Source: Channa striata (taxonomy: Eukaryota; Chordata; Actinopteri; Anabantiformes; Channidae). Taken from it: DNA of 64,000 nucleotides. The stretch is from the NCBI GenBank assembly GCA_033026295.1, contig CM065182.1:13268001-13332000 (forward strand), given 5' to 3'. Each line of letters starts with the position of its first letter. Position 1 is the stretch's first letter. Shown here one piece after another: positions 36,973 through 48,911 of this stretch. The notes below the pieces were generated by a model, which saw only the letters and a program-made list of their open reading frames with translations, did no database searches and was not told the origin of the DNA. A program made the translations under genes and the position numbers.

Positions 36973-39900
36973 AGGCAAGCACAAATCTAACTGGGGATTA
37001 AACAAATCACTCTGACTGGTCCTAAACCCATAAAATGATCAGTGGAGTCATGAGCACTATGTGACACTTCTATTATAGATACACACTCAGTTTCACCTTC
37101 TAAGGCACAACCTGAAGTTTAACTGGGACAATCCCCTCCTAATCCTGCAATCCTAGACAGATAAAGTCATTAAATTGTTCAAGAAATTTTCTCAAAACTG
37201 CAAAACAGACAAAATAAATTAATTTAGAGGTTCTGCAGCCAAAGCTGAAAACAGCTAACACAACTAAAATAAGTCTTAATTATTAATTACTAATTAATGA
37301 AACAACTACAAGAACCATTAAACTGAACAGCAGTAGTTGGGTTAATAAGTTTATGTGGCCAAATAACAACCAAACGTGCTGCCCACCCAACTCAGAAAAC
37401 AACCGAAAGGCTCTGCTAAAACCTCACATCAGTCCAGTCATTGTCATGTTGAACAAACTGTGTCTGAAGAAAGTGAAAGGGTAACAAAAATGTTGAAACG
37501 GACGACTGTAAGAATCACAGGGACCAGCCAGTGTTTGGGGTCACAGGGGCCGGGGGTGAAAGTGAGAAAGAAACAAAAGGAGGGAGAGACAGAGAGAGCG
37601 AGAGTTGAGTCACTTCCTCTTCAAAAAGTGAATGTTTGCTTTCAGTCACTGAGGAAATGACTGCATGGGCCGACAGAGAGTTCACAGGCCGCTCTCACAT
37701 TTCTGTCTGTCTCTGCTGCTCGCCATCACTGCATCACTGGCTGCCAAGACACACACACGCACACAGAATGCAAATACGTAGTAGGTCACATATAAACCAT
37801 CCGTGAGTATTATTAGTACAATATAATTACTTCCCTTCTGCAAACTGAGCCCCTTGGTGCCAAGTCAAGGGACAAAAAAATCACAAACAGAACAGAGAAA
37901 TAAACTTTGTTCATCTAAAGATGCCTGTGGAGTTTTTACTCTTGGATTACAACATTTTCAAAGTGGATAATCAGCCAATTGTATTTAAAGTATCAAAAGT
38001 AAAAAGTTTCAGCATGAACTCTGCCCCTGAATGTCAGACCTACAGTGCTATTGTTATACAGATGCATTGAAATGTGTGATGTGTTTTTTTTAATAATGAA
38101 GCTACAGCATACAACTACTTCAGGTTTGTAACTATACATTCAGTTTTGTACTCATTCACAGTGTAACAGAACAAAATATAATTCATGTGGATTAATATTT
38201 TAAAGATCTTAATATGTAAAATAACTACCAACACTATCAAATAAAGCAACGTCTAAAAATGCTTCTCTATGGAATTAGAAGAGTAGAAAGTACTGCCACA
38301 TCTTATTCAACTGGAAATGTAATTTCTACTCTGCTTGCACATGATTAAATTGAGTCTTTAATACAGCTGTTGTGACTCTGTGTGCTGTAAACGGGCCATT
38401 TTCTCACTAACCACTTCAGTTTTTCACTGTGTCAGTTTTTACGAATCATGTATGGCTCCGAGTATTAAAATATCGGGTTTAAGCTCCCTCAACAGCACTT
38501 GCTTCAACTTGATGTCACGACTCAAGTGGTCGGTTTTGTTCAAACAAGTCTGCATCCTTTCAGGTAAGTGTTGAGGTTAACCTTTTTTTTCAGTTTCAGA
38601 TGTGCACACATTCACGCGTCAACACACAAGCATCCACTGGGTCTCTGTTTGACAAAGAGTAGTTTGTCATATTGAAATGAAACAAGCAATTAAAACAAGT
38701 GTAATTAAACAGCTTCAGATATTTACGCAGTCCTGCCTTCTCCACCAAGTACAAAAAAAAAAAGACGTCTTAAGGGTAACAAAGGCGTGGTAATGGTGGT
38801 TATTTATATCTGCTTTCTGACTCATGGCAGGGAGGCACAAGATCAATCTTTGAGGTCTCCAGATATTCAAGTTACTATAATAAAGAAGAACTAACATTTT
38901 ACTGCATCTGAGCTTTGGAGATGAATCTTTATATAAATAATTACAAAGTAAAGACCCCAAATATGTGAATGTATTCAACCCCTGATAATGGGCAGGAGTT
39001 GACATTTTATAGACACAGTTGTGGAACTGATTCTTTTTTATTTCCAATCTGTGTAGTCACAGAGTAAACCGATTGTAGTTTTTATTTGTATTTGTAGTTC
39101 TCATGGAGTTTTTGATCAATGAATAATATTGAGCTAAAACAAATCAAAACTGCTCAAAATACCAAATACCATCAGAGTCATACCATTAACTGATGGAGGT
39201 AAAATAGTTTTAAATAACTGTTAGGCTTTTCCAACTTACTGTGAGTGGATTGTGTTTGCACCTGACACCTCAAACGACATTTGATGATCATATCCATACT
39301 TTTAAAACATGTATTTTTGCAAAAGTGGACTTTGCTGCATCTATACAGACTGTGCGCCGAAGGAAATATTCATTCGATCGAGTTAAATAAGTATTTTCAG
39401 TTCATTAATAATTATTAACGAAAACATCCCAGAGCTATAAAACCATAATTAAATGTATCTGTCTCAAGAGATAGATTCATGCAATTTATTCTGCACTGAT
39501 AAACATGACAGAAATTGTTCCTGAACTTGTGCAATATAAGACATAAGCACTTTTTGGAATTGCTGGAAAAAAAAACATAATTTAATACTTCACTAGCAGA
39601 ATCACACAAGTGTTATTGATATCATGGTTCAAAGCACAATTATACATTTTTCGGTTACATCTAACCTGTTAAACTAGTGCCACTTCAAATATGAGTTTGT
39701 GTTTATGAACACAATTGTCATTACTCAGCACTAAGAAGAGTAAAGTGTTATTTTGGGATCTGTCTTTGGGCGTGTCCACAGCACCTACAAAATCTCTTTG
39801 GCAACGTTTCAGTCACCGTGGAAACTCTTCCAAGGTCTGAATAGTTAACCTGCCTTAGACAGTGAAATGTACTGATGAAATTAGAATAATAAAGCTGGGA

Positions 39901-41183
39901 GACAATCACGACAATCTGTGGTCTAACTTTATATTTGGTCACAAAAGGCTTTGTACGGTTTGTAGTCAATAATTATCATTTGGGTGTTTCAAGACAAGAC
40001 ACAGTCGTTTTCTTAAGCAACTTTTTAAATAAACAGTCATGGAAAAATCCATATAAACAAGGCCCTTTAATATAGTAACATTTACAATAAGTAACAAGAT
40101 TAATGTGATGTGAAGGAATATATTTTGATTTTACAGAAGCATAAAAAAATTAATGCATAATTTATTTCACATTTAACACTGACCTTTTTAGGAATAATGA
40201 CACGCTAGTTTAAACGGACATGCAAATCCCACGCCCCCTGTATGTACTGTCATAATAAAAAACAATAAATATGATTATCTGGGGTAAAAACTACCCCGTC
40301 AAACTGTACTCTGGGTATACGGCGACAGATACATAACATTTTGAGTGCCTTTTAAAATGACTCACACTTGTAAATGTACACAGAGATCATAGTAGCAGTA
40401 TACAAGGTAAATGACACCAGACAGAATAGCTGAAAAGGTCAAGAACAAATCTGCTGTTAAAGAGATGCATCAGTCATGTAACATCTGAAAATCAGAAAGA
40501 AATTAAATAAGATTATATATGTATAATATTTATATATATATTTACATTGTATGATAGTATACTGATGTTTTCAAATCACAGTACATTAGAAAAAAATCTG
40601 CGTTGCACATCATCTTTCTCCACATGTTCATCCCTTATTTTCTAACCGGATAAAATGGCAAAAACTACACTCTGATTTACAGAAACATTAACAAGAGGCA
40701 TCGATGCCGGCAGAGATACACATGTGCACATGCAAGCACCAAAGTCTCTCCACTAGTAATTGCTAGTAACTGGCTGGTAACAACAACACACGTTCAGAAA
40801 AGTAAAGGCTTTTACCTACAGCAGCAGCTTGAATGAAAAGAAGAAAAGTAAAAGATTTCTTTATTTTTTAAAAAGGGAATGCTAAGACACGGTCCATAAG
40901 AGAGACGATCATCAGACAAGAGAAACAGTAAAACAGTGTTGAAGGCCTTTATCTATTAACTACCGGCTTATATGTCATCCGTGTTTTCAGCAGAACAAAA
41001 AGGTGAGTTGAGGCAGCACAAAGCAGCACCTAAAAACAAGGCTCTGTCTATGGAAATGCAAAACTGGTTCATGCTTTATGGTGACTAAAACCGGACAAAC
41101 AGCCATGGCAGTGTCATCCATGGTAATCCGTAAGATTTAAGTTTGATATCTTAGAAGACACGGTCTAAAATAAATGACCAATC
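36973..41183. other. Intergenic DNA between ltbp3 and the zinc-finger gene
   Basis: AT-rich, with a GA-rich patch at about 37575-37605 and a short CA run near 37750. No coding region is supported. The right part may include the 3' UTR of the zinc-finger gene, whose end is not fixed. Confidence 0.5.
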
Positions 41184-41189
41184 TTTATT
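41184..41189 (-). promoter_or_regulatory. Candidate poly(A) signal of the zinc-finger gene
   Basis: AATAAA on the minus strand about 980 bases past the stop codon at 42171. Other hexamers further on (near 40862 and 40162) are equally possible. Confidence 0.3.
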
Positions 41190-42170
41190 TGAACTGGAGT
41201 TTTTTCTTTTGTAAAGCAAAAACTAAATTTTAATCATCTTTAAAATAAGACTACATTAGCACAGTCACTTGAAGAATGACACTTTTAAAAAAGCAAATGA
41301 CAATAATATGCTACTAACACAGGTGTAGATGAATACTGAGTTAGAGACAGGAGATTTTTGTACGTCCAACATCAAAACATTGACAGGAGAAAAATGATCC
41401 GATTTTGATTACTACAGAAATGCATCCTAAAAGATTTTCTTAAATTTAAATGATACATTAAAGTTGCTGACAGCATTTAATTTTCTGAGTGCAACAAAAC
41501 AAGAAAGCCCATACTGCATCACCAACACACTGATGCTTACAACAAGCTCAAATAATCAAAATACAAATAGTTTGGTAAAAAAAACAAAATATATAAGAAA
41601 AAACCCTGCTACACAATGCACACAGTTTGTCCTATACATGAAGCATGAACCAGGATGATGCACTTTACTCGAGCAGCTCAGTGTGTTGGCTAACTCTTCT
41701 GGAAACTCGTGACAAAAATCATAAGTTTGTCCTGAATAACATCCAGGTGGGAACGATCTTAACCAGCAGCAGCAGTGACAGCTGAGTGACTGTATATTTC
41801 AAAAGTGGGGAAACAGCTTCTGTCCACTTCTGTCATTAATTTTCTAAATTATTGCCGGCAAGTTGGCAAACCAGCAACCTTCTCTTCCAAGAACAACTTG
41901 CGCGCTAATGCTGCTACTTCATGAATGTCCCAGTAAAATACCTGCAAATGAAGAATGTGAAATAGATGTTTTAAAGTTATTTTTACATCTAAGAGTGTAC
42001 AACATGAAAATGTCAGACATAAATTAAACTCCGAGGCTAAGGTGACACTTGGTAGACTTTTTGCTCTAACAGCACGGAGCAGAGACGACCTTATCCTTCA
42101 TGTTAAACTACACATCCACCTTATTTCTTGTTTTTCACTTAAAAAGACAGTTGCTCCTTTTTATAATTCC

Positions 42171-43922
42171 CTACACACAGTCTACAACTGAGCTTTCATC
42201 CTCCTCTGCTCCCCACTCCCCAAACCTCATCTGAGGGGACGGAGCTGCTGGATGGAGGTTGTTAATGTCATCCATTGCATCTGGGTCGGTGTCATCACTG
42301 GCACCAATTCCCATGTGTCCGCCTTCTTCCCGGTGTGTGCGGATGTGTTTTCTGAGCGCCGCAGGCTCCTTGAAGCTGCGGTTGCAGAAAGGGCAGCAGC
42401 ACGGCCGTTCTCCTGTGTGGATTAGTTGGTGGTGTTTGAGGTGTTGCAGCCGGCTCAGCCGCTTCCCACAAATGGCGCACACATAGGGTTTCTCCCCAGT
42501 GTGCGTGCGCCTGTGCTTTCGCAAACCGTCCAAGTGGCGGAAAGAGTTTCCACATTCAGAACAGGAGTATGGCTTCTCACCTGTGTGTATGCGCAAGTGG
42601 GTTTTAAGGGCCCCAGACTCACGGAAGCGGCGGCCACAGACTCCACATGGGTAGGGCTTCTCTCCTGTGTGTATGCGAATGTGCTTTTTTAGGCTCGAGA
42701 TCAAGCGAAAAGTCTTTCCGCACTCCAAGCAGTGGTGAGGCCGATCTACAGGGGGCTCACCTGCTATGTCAGAGGCTGAAGGTCCCGCAGAGTCATCCGC
42801 TCTACCTGGTGAAACACTGTCTCCTCTCCCAGTCCTACCCAACAATTTCTGCCCATCAAGTCCACCCTGCTGCAAGTTGTCAGCGCATTCCCGTACAGGT
42901 CTTTGGTGTCGCAAAGGGTGAGTAAATGAACGCTGGGAACCTCCCTCCCCAACTTGAACATAGCCAAGGTCACCCACGTTGTGGGATGATCGTTCTCCGT
43001 CCGCGACTCTGTTGTCATTACGTAATCCAGGCTCCTTCCGGCCGGGCTGACCAGAGCCTGAAGCTGCTCCCTGCTCCTCTTTTATCTCAAATCTTGATGA
43101 TCCCTGAGACTGCCGATCATCTAAAGACAAATTAAAGCACGGACAGAAACGTGTTATTGAACAATGAAACACAGTACAATACAATAAAAGACAGAGAAGA
43201 AAACCTGTTTGTTTACCTGGTCTGCTGGAATCTGAGCACATATGAGATGTGCTGGATGCGAATGAGTCCAGAGCGTGGTTGGTAACAGAGCCATCTGGTT
43301 GGATGGAAAGCTGGCACATTTTGTAATCATCTCTTGGCTCAAACCCATGAAGAGATTCATCCACAGAACCACTGAGTCCCAAGTCAACACCAGCCCCATT
43401 TACACTGCGAGGGTTCTGGTGGTCCCTGTCCAAGCCTGAAGACATTGAACTCATGGAAGACAGCGATGGGGCAAAAACCGACTGACTAATCGTCTGCGGG
43501 CCTGTGTAGGAGATCTGAAGCTGATCTATGAGCTTCTGGGCACTACACAGACAATCCTGCAAAGTCTTTAACTCTCTCTCTGACACTTCGAGACGCACTT
43601 TGAGTCGTTCATTCTCCTGTTCCTTGTGCAGCAACTCTTGCTGAGTCTCGTTGAGAACCAGCACCACTTCGCCGAGCAGAGTGTCAACTGCAGCGGACAT
43701 GGCCGTTTGAATGGTCGGGGCGAGGCGTGATTTAAGCGACGTTACAGTCACGCTGCCCTGCGAAGCTCCGTATCCAGCCTTGTCTGCTTTCCGGTCGTAA
43801 CATTCCCTGTCGGGGATGTTGATGATGCTCTGCTTACGGTTTCCGCTGTGGACGGCGCTGCTGCCGCTGTTGGACGGGGAGGAATCCATGCTACCAGCGT
43901 AGCCTGTCCTCCTCGAAGTCAT
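42171..43922 (-). CDS. C2H2 zinc-finger protein with N-terminal coiled coil (two coding exons)
   Basis: Exons 43217-43922 and 42171-43120, joined in phase 1, give 551 residues. The N-terminus has a Ser-rich lead, then a heptad-like helix at about 73-136 (TLLGEVVLVL, QQELLHKEQENERLKVRLEV) likely to dimerise. The middle is polar and probably disordered. Five C2H2 fingers occupy about 361-498, with TGEKPY or TGERP linkers: LECGKTF, CGVCGRRF, CSECGNSF, CAICGKRL and CPFCNRSF. The tail is acidic, ending EEDESSVVDCV. A sequence-specific DNA-binding role is inferred from the fingers; I cannot name the orthologue. No KRAB, SCAN or BTB domain is visible. The start at 43920-43922 is the first ATG after a CpG-rich leader; a second in-frame ATG follows at codon 12. 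The intron could be retained without breaking the frame (see findings). Confidence 0.88.
   Translation of the reverse strand: MTSRRTGYAGSMDSSPSNSGSSAVHSGNRKQSIINIPDRECYDRKADKAGYGASQGSVTVTSLKSRLAPTIQTAMSAAVDTLLGEVVLVLNETQQELLHKEQENERLKVRLEVSERELKTLQDCLCSAQKLIDQLQISYTGPQTISQSVFAPSLSSMSSMSSGLDRDHQNPRSVNGAGVDLGLSGSVDESLHGFEPRDDYKMCQLSIQPDGSVTNHALDSFASSTSHMCSDSSRPGKQTGFLLCLLLYCTVFHCSITRFCPCFNLSLDDRQSQGSSRFEIKEEQGAASGSGQPGRKEPGLRNDNRVADGERSSHNVGDLGYVQVGEGGSQRSFTHPLRHQRPVRECADNLQQGGLDGQKLLGRTGRGDSVSPGRADDSAGPSASDIAGEPPVDRPHHCLECGKTFRLISSLKKHIRIHTGEKPYPCGVCGRRFRESGALKTHLRIHTGEKPYSCSECGNSFRHLDGLRKHRRTHTGEKPYVCAICGKRLSRLQHLKHHQLIHTGERPCCCPFCNRSFKEPAALRKHIRTHREEGGHMGIGASDDTDPDAMDDINNLHPAAPSPQMRFGEWGAEEDESSVVDCV
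43121..43216 (-). other. 96-nt intron of the zinc-finger gene (retainable)
   Basis: Donor CCAG|GTAAAC at 43216 and acceptor TCTTTAG ending at 43121, with a pyrimidine-rich stretch before it. Its length is a multiple of three and it has no in-frame stop, so retention adds 32 residues including FLLCLLLYCTVFHC. Confidence 0.8.
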
Positions 43923-44420
43923 GATTACACTGTTGTTAGCTAGCTTTAATTCAGTTAGCTAACGGTTAGGGACTGTGCTAACGGTCAACGCGCTGCTCAC
44001 ACAGCCCGAATCGATCGGCTAATACGGCCGGTTTGTGGTTGGAATCAGCCAAAGAAATAAGCGGCGCGCCACCATTAAAACATCGGCCCCATCCGCTGTT
44101 GAACTGGCGTCGCTGACAAAAACAATGCGGCCAACTCCGAGATGCGACGCCGCTCCGGGCCTGGCTCCGCTCGCTCACATTAGCCTGTTAGCTCCAAGCC
44201 GAGACGCACTCACGTCAAAGTCGCACTGTTGCAGACGCCGGGAGTCTTCGGCAGAAAATGTCTCCACGGTCTCCTGCTACGTTACTCAAGTCCGTAAACT
44301 CAGGTGCAGTCACTGTGAAACCATATCGCACAGCAACGGATCACCCACCTCCAGCTTCCGCCGAGGCCTGTCGCAGAGGTATGACGTAAGCGTGGCCGTA
44401 CTGGACGTTCCGTTTGCCCT
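43923..44420 (-). promoter_or_regulatory. CpG-rich promoter of the zinc-finger gene
   Basis: Dense CpGs from about 43980 to 44410 in an otherwise AT-rich region. Two CRE-like sites are visible: TCACGTCA (44210-44217) and TGACGTAA (44382-44389). No TATA box is evident. The plus-strand open frame across this island is taken as a composition effect. Confidence 0.6.
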
Positions 44421-44449
44421 GGGTAATGACTTGAAGACCATTTCATAAT

Positions 44450-47280
44450 TAAGAAATATGATCAGAAGTTTCAGAGCCTTTTTATTGAATTCTGGTAATG
44501 AGGTCTGTTGCGCTGTTTTTCATGACCCAACAGCTTTTCCTTCCTTTACTGTAAGCAGTTATAATAGTTGCAAGCATTTAAATCTAATCTAACTTCGAAC
44601 AAGGTGAATTTATTATTTCTTTAATAAAATTTACTAACTCTAACTAACTCACTCTATACCAAGCCTCTTCTACCTAATACATAATCTAATAAATCTGTAT
44701 GTGTAAAAATAAAAATATTTATTTAAAATGTAGAAAACTTTTCTTTTGCAAACAAAACAAATACTGTAAGCTTCATTAAAAAAGAAAACCACAAGAAACA
44801 TTTTTGAGCCCAGCGGACACAAGTGAGTAAGACTTTTTTTTTTTTTAAGAATAAGGCTATTACAATTAGTTTTTGGCTTTTTTCCTTCCGTTTCTGTTAA
44901 GCCAATATTCTATGCGGTACCATCATACAAGTGTGTAAAGAATCCTATATAGAATTAATTGGACAAATAATTGCTTAAAAAAACAATTTTTTTCAAAATA
45001 ATTATTTAAAATTAATCAGTGAATCTAAAAGTAAAAATTACATTCTAGATAATTTGCATAATAAAGGATATACAAATAAAGTTAATAATTTAATAAATGC
45101 TCAATAATAATAATAATAATAATAACAATAATAATAATAATATGGTTTATAACATTAAACATTAAACGTATTTTATTTGGTAACGGTTTAGCCTTCAAGT
45201 CATTACTAGGGGGGAAACGTAGCCCATTTGACTTAGTGCAGCAGCCATTTGAGAGGAGTTAGTGAAATGTGCCCGTCAGTCTAAAGTTACACGTCCAGTG
45301 TTCAAAGTGCTCACACATAATCAAGCTCTTGGCAGTTACAACCGCAGATGTGCAAACTTAGAAAGAGGCGGAGAAAACAACAGTTTATTCAACATCAACA
45401 CTCAGCTGCAGGCTGTGCAGTAAGTCCAGGATGGTGTGTTTCAGATGCTTTGCACAAAGCAGTGCAAACTATCATAAAAATAAAATAACTCTCACCACAC
45501 CCAGTTGTGTAAAGTCACAGACCCAAGTCTGGCTCTTGACTCCATCCACCCATGTGTTTGATCTAATGTTGTTTCTTATTTTGTGGGCTGTAGGAGGCAC
45601 TGTAGACTGCTTTAATTGTTAATGATACTGATGTCACGTACTAAGGAATCATGCAAAAACATGATTTTAAATAATTATTAGATTAATATCCACTGAATCC
45701 TACGGACTGCAGAATTAATGTGTATTGCAATAATCATCTGCATTTATTTAACCTCATTACTTTTAGTATTAGTATACTTTTAGTTTTAAATAGGAGATGT
45801 TTAAAATGAACCTAAATAGAAAAACAATTTCTAGTTTTATAAAACAGTTTTTGTCTCATTAAATGAGACAGTTGGCAAATGCTGGAACTTCGTACTAATA
45901 ATTTGGGCTGTTTCCATTACATTTTTTAAATATATGTTTCCGGTGAAGTCATCTCTAATGAGGAAAGCACAACCAGAAAGCGGCAGTGGTCTGGTATGAA
46001 ATAATGTCGTCCGTGGAAATGGGGGCCAGTGCACTCCGGGCTTATGTAATGAGCCCTCTAACAGTTACCATCTGCTCAAATGAGTTTCATTTCCACAAAA
46101 ATATTTCCTCCTCAGTTTGTCATCTGTCACCGTATGTTCCGGTTAACTTGTAAAAAGTTTTCATCTCATGTTCTTTAGCAAGGACATTAATTAGAAACAA
46201 AACAAAATGCCTGTATTCTGTATTGGATACAGATATTGTGCATAATATAACAATTATCAACACACCCTCTTTACTCAACATACAGTATAAGAAGCATACT
46301 ATTACTGAGATGCATTCTAAATGGATCTCCTTTACATTTATACACCCACACTCTTACATTACATTAAGATAAGAAAACTGTATTTTACCATCAGACTAAA
46401 AATAAAATAATAATATTCATAATATAGTTGGGGTTGGGAAATATATAAAATTGTTTATGAGCAGGAGCGTGATACAACAGTTTAGCCGAAAGTATCTGAA
46501 ACAAGAATAAGCAACTATATCTACAGTAACTGTGGTCACGCTTTTTGCAGTCCTAAGGAAAGCGGAAGCAGCTGGACTTAAAGCCCCAGTTGTCACTCAC
46601 ATTTACTTTTGTTGTATAAAAAAAACATTTTGTTCAGTTCTTCTTCTTCTCCTTCTTGGAAATGGGAGGAGCAGTGTGTTGTTTTCTGCTTATGATGGTG
46701 CGGTTTTAGTTTAAGCACCACCAGTTGTTTTCTCTTATCATAATGCATTTCAGTTTGTTGGAGAATGGCAGTATTGCTTGTCCCTGGCAGTATTTCATGT
46801 CCATGTGGATGTATTTTTGTCCTATTGGGAAACAGCTACAGTTCCGGTAACTTCGGTTATACCACACTGTTAAGTCATACATTTTATTTACGTGAAGGGG
46901 TAGGCCACTAAGGTCATCCGGAAAACTGTGTGTAGTCATACGTGATAAATTCCTATGAATTGAAGCAGTGACACAGAATTAACCATCTTGTTTAATCTCA
47001 CCCCAAAAAGGAAACAAGAGCTCATTAACTGCTCAGAGAGTGAGACACACTGTGAAAAACCTGGCTGGTGTGAAGAAATGCAACAAGAATGCACGTAATT
47101 CAACGGTAAAGCAGTGATGCAACTAAACAGCTCGTACCCTCATTTAGTCAGTCAGTCACTCACATTACCAGACCATTTGGCAAGGAGGAAGGTGGAGCTG
47201 GTGCACAAGGGTTGGGAGTGAGAGAAAGGGGGGGGCGATAGTGGGAGGGCAGAAAGAAGGAGGTCATTGTTGGGGAGACT
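44450..47280. other. Intergenic DNA with AAT microsatellite
   Basis: Mostly AT-rich. A nearly pure (AAT)n run with one AAC unit lies at 45102-45142. No gene is supported. Confidence 0.55.
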
Positions 47281-47286
47281 TATAAG
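47281..47286 (+). promoter_or_regulatory. TATA box of the LRRN4CL-like gene
   Basis: TATAAG in a G-rich context, about 100 bases before a strong GTAAGT donor at 47387. This spacing suggests transcription starts near 47311. Confidence 0.5.
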
Positions 47287-47310
47287 AGAGGAGGGAGAGG
47301 GCGATACAGG

Positions 47311-47386
47311 CAACAAGTGGAAGAAAGGCAAAAAGAGGACACTCCCCTACATTTTGATAAAGATTACTAACTTTTGCAACTAACAG
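47311..47386 (+). other. Predicted non-coding first exon
   Basis: The 5' edge is estimated from the TATA box. The 3' edge is the consensus donor AACAG|GTAAGTT. There is no ATG-led frame linking to the next exon, so it is read as 5' UTR. The intron runs to TGTCTGTCTGTCTAG at 48177, eight bases before the start codon. Confidence 0.5.
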
Positions 47387-48185
47387 GTAAGTTAAACTCT
47401 TAGTATGTTTTTGCATTTTCACTACAGCGAACAGAGTTGAGCTGTGGTAGGAACAAAAAGCGAGAGCTAGGTTAGTTTTCAGTGGGGCCTCCCTGACTTT
47501 AAAACGCTCGTGTCCATTCAAGATTTCTTGAATGGACCACATTGTTGCCTCGCTATGCATGTTCACCGCAGAGAATATTTCAGGTATGTTTGTGTGGATT
47601 CTGTGGAAACTGCACATGGAGTTTTCCTGTAACTGGATCCAGCTGACTAGGCTGCCTTGCATCTTGGGTGTGTGAGCATTCGAACCTGTTGTGCAATATC
47701 GGCTGGAATGTTGCATTAGCGTAAAGTACCTCCAAAGATTAACAAATGAGGATTATTCTAAGCAGCTCTGTATACAAAACCTTGACAAACTGACAAACAT
47801 GCCACAGAACAATAAATTTCAACTAATTACGTGTCCACATGTTTGTCATTTGCTTACTCAAGTGTAGGAACAGTGTTCTCTGGTTTTAAGAAAACAAATT
47901 AGACCTTGAAACAAAAGAAAATCTATATTTTCCAGCTAAAACTTGGCTCACATTTAGCTCATTAGTTTCATTCGGCACATTCTTTCCTTCTGCATTCACA
48001 TAGTCTCTATATGACACAGCATCAGGGGACAAATAACTTTATATCCTAATTGTTACAAAATGAAATAAAGCAACTATATGCATTTGTAGCTGGAAACCCA
48101 GTGGGTTGATACTCTTCCTATGCAAAAAAAACAGATTTTCTAACACACTGATGGAATTTCACTGTCTGTCTGTCTAGAGAACCCA

Positions 48186-48911
48186 ATGGCTGCCAGCAGG
48201 GCCCTCTCTTTTCCCCTGGCAATCGTTTGCCTGGTTTTGTTTTTCATCAGAGGTTACTCTCCCCTGCCTACGAGACTACAAGTTATGGGGACAAACCCCA
48301 TGAGTCCTCAGGAGCTTTCACACGCTGATGAGCTTCATAAAGTGGATTACAGTGACTATGAAGACACAACCATCCCAATTTTACCCACAAAAGTGTCTCC
48401 CAATGAAGGGATCACTCAGAAATGCAACTACAATCCCTGCATGGAGATCTCCTGTGCCAAGCTGGCAGCCCTCAGCGGCTGCTTGTGCCCAGGGTTGACT
48501 TTAAATAATGAGCCTCCAGCGGCTCCCACCTTGAAATCAGTGTCCTGGAACGGCTCAGAGGTTACAGTTCAGTGGTGTGCCCCTTATTCATATGTCACAG
48601 CTTATAATGTGACGATAGGGGGGAAGAAGTGGCTGACGTTTGGGAGGGACCAAAGAAGCGGAGCAGTGGGCAACATAGACAATATCACACAAGTTTGTGT
48701 GATTGCACTGAATGACAGTGGAAACAGCAGTGGATCCTGTATGATGTACCAACCCAGAGACAACAGTCTGGCTCTCAAAGGAGGACTCATCGGGGGCGCT
48801 CTGCTGAGCCTCCTGCTCCTTCTCTTGGTGGGGGTCCTGGTCTGGAGGCACAAGAAGCAAAAGAAACAGGGGGGCAGCATCCCTATGCATGACACAGCTG
48901 GGACGCAGTGA
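48186..48911 (+). CDS. lrrn4cl: LRRN4 C-terminal-like (LRRN4CL-like) type I membrane protein
   Basis: Single coding exon, 241 residues. A signal peptide (about 1-24, core LAIVCLVLFFI) is followed by an acidic stretch with DYSDYED (54-60). A cysteine cluster at 80-101 (CNYNPC, ISC, GCLCPGL) matches the CDYDHC...ACLCPGL motif of LRRN4CL as I recall it. A fibronectin-III-like domain follows (about 109-190, with W121, W130 and VCVIALND). N-glycosylation sites are NGS 122, NVT 141, NIT 166, NDS 176 and NSS 180. One membrane helix at 199-220 (rich in Leu) is followed by a basic stop-transfer RHKKQKK and a 21-residue cytoplasmic tail. There are no leucine-rich repeats. The start is the first ATG after the predicted splice acceptor. 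Function is not established; a surface or adhesion role is inferred from topology. Confidence 0.85.
   Translation: MAASRALSFPLAIVCLVLFFIRGYSPLPTRLQVMGTNPMSPQELSHADELHKVDYSDYEDTTIPILPTKVSPNEGITQKCNYNPCMEISCAKLAALSGCLCPGLTLNNEPPAAPTLKSVSWNGSEVTVQWCAPYSYVTAYNVTIGGKKWLTFGRDQRSGAVGNIDNITQVCVIALNDSGNSSGSCMMYQPRDNSLALKGGLIGGALLSLLLLLLVGVLVWRHKKQKKQGGSIPMHDTAGTQ

Noticed and set aside
42259..42925. Plus-strand open frames across the zinc fingers
   Set aside because: Antisense shadows of the finger-coding exon.
44035..44448. 137-codon plus-strand open frame at the zinc-finger promoter
   Set aside because: It lies across the CpG island, has no recognisable domain and is best explained by composition.
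47264..47716. 150-codon minus-strand open frame over the first exon of the LRRN4CL-like gene
   Set aside because: Antisense to a TATA box and non-coding exon; no domain seen.
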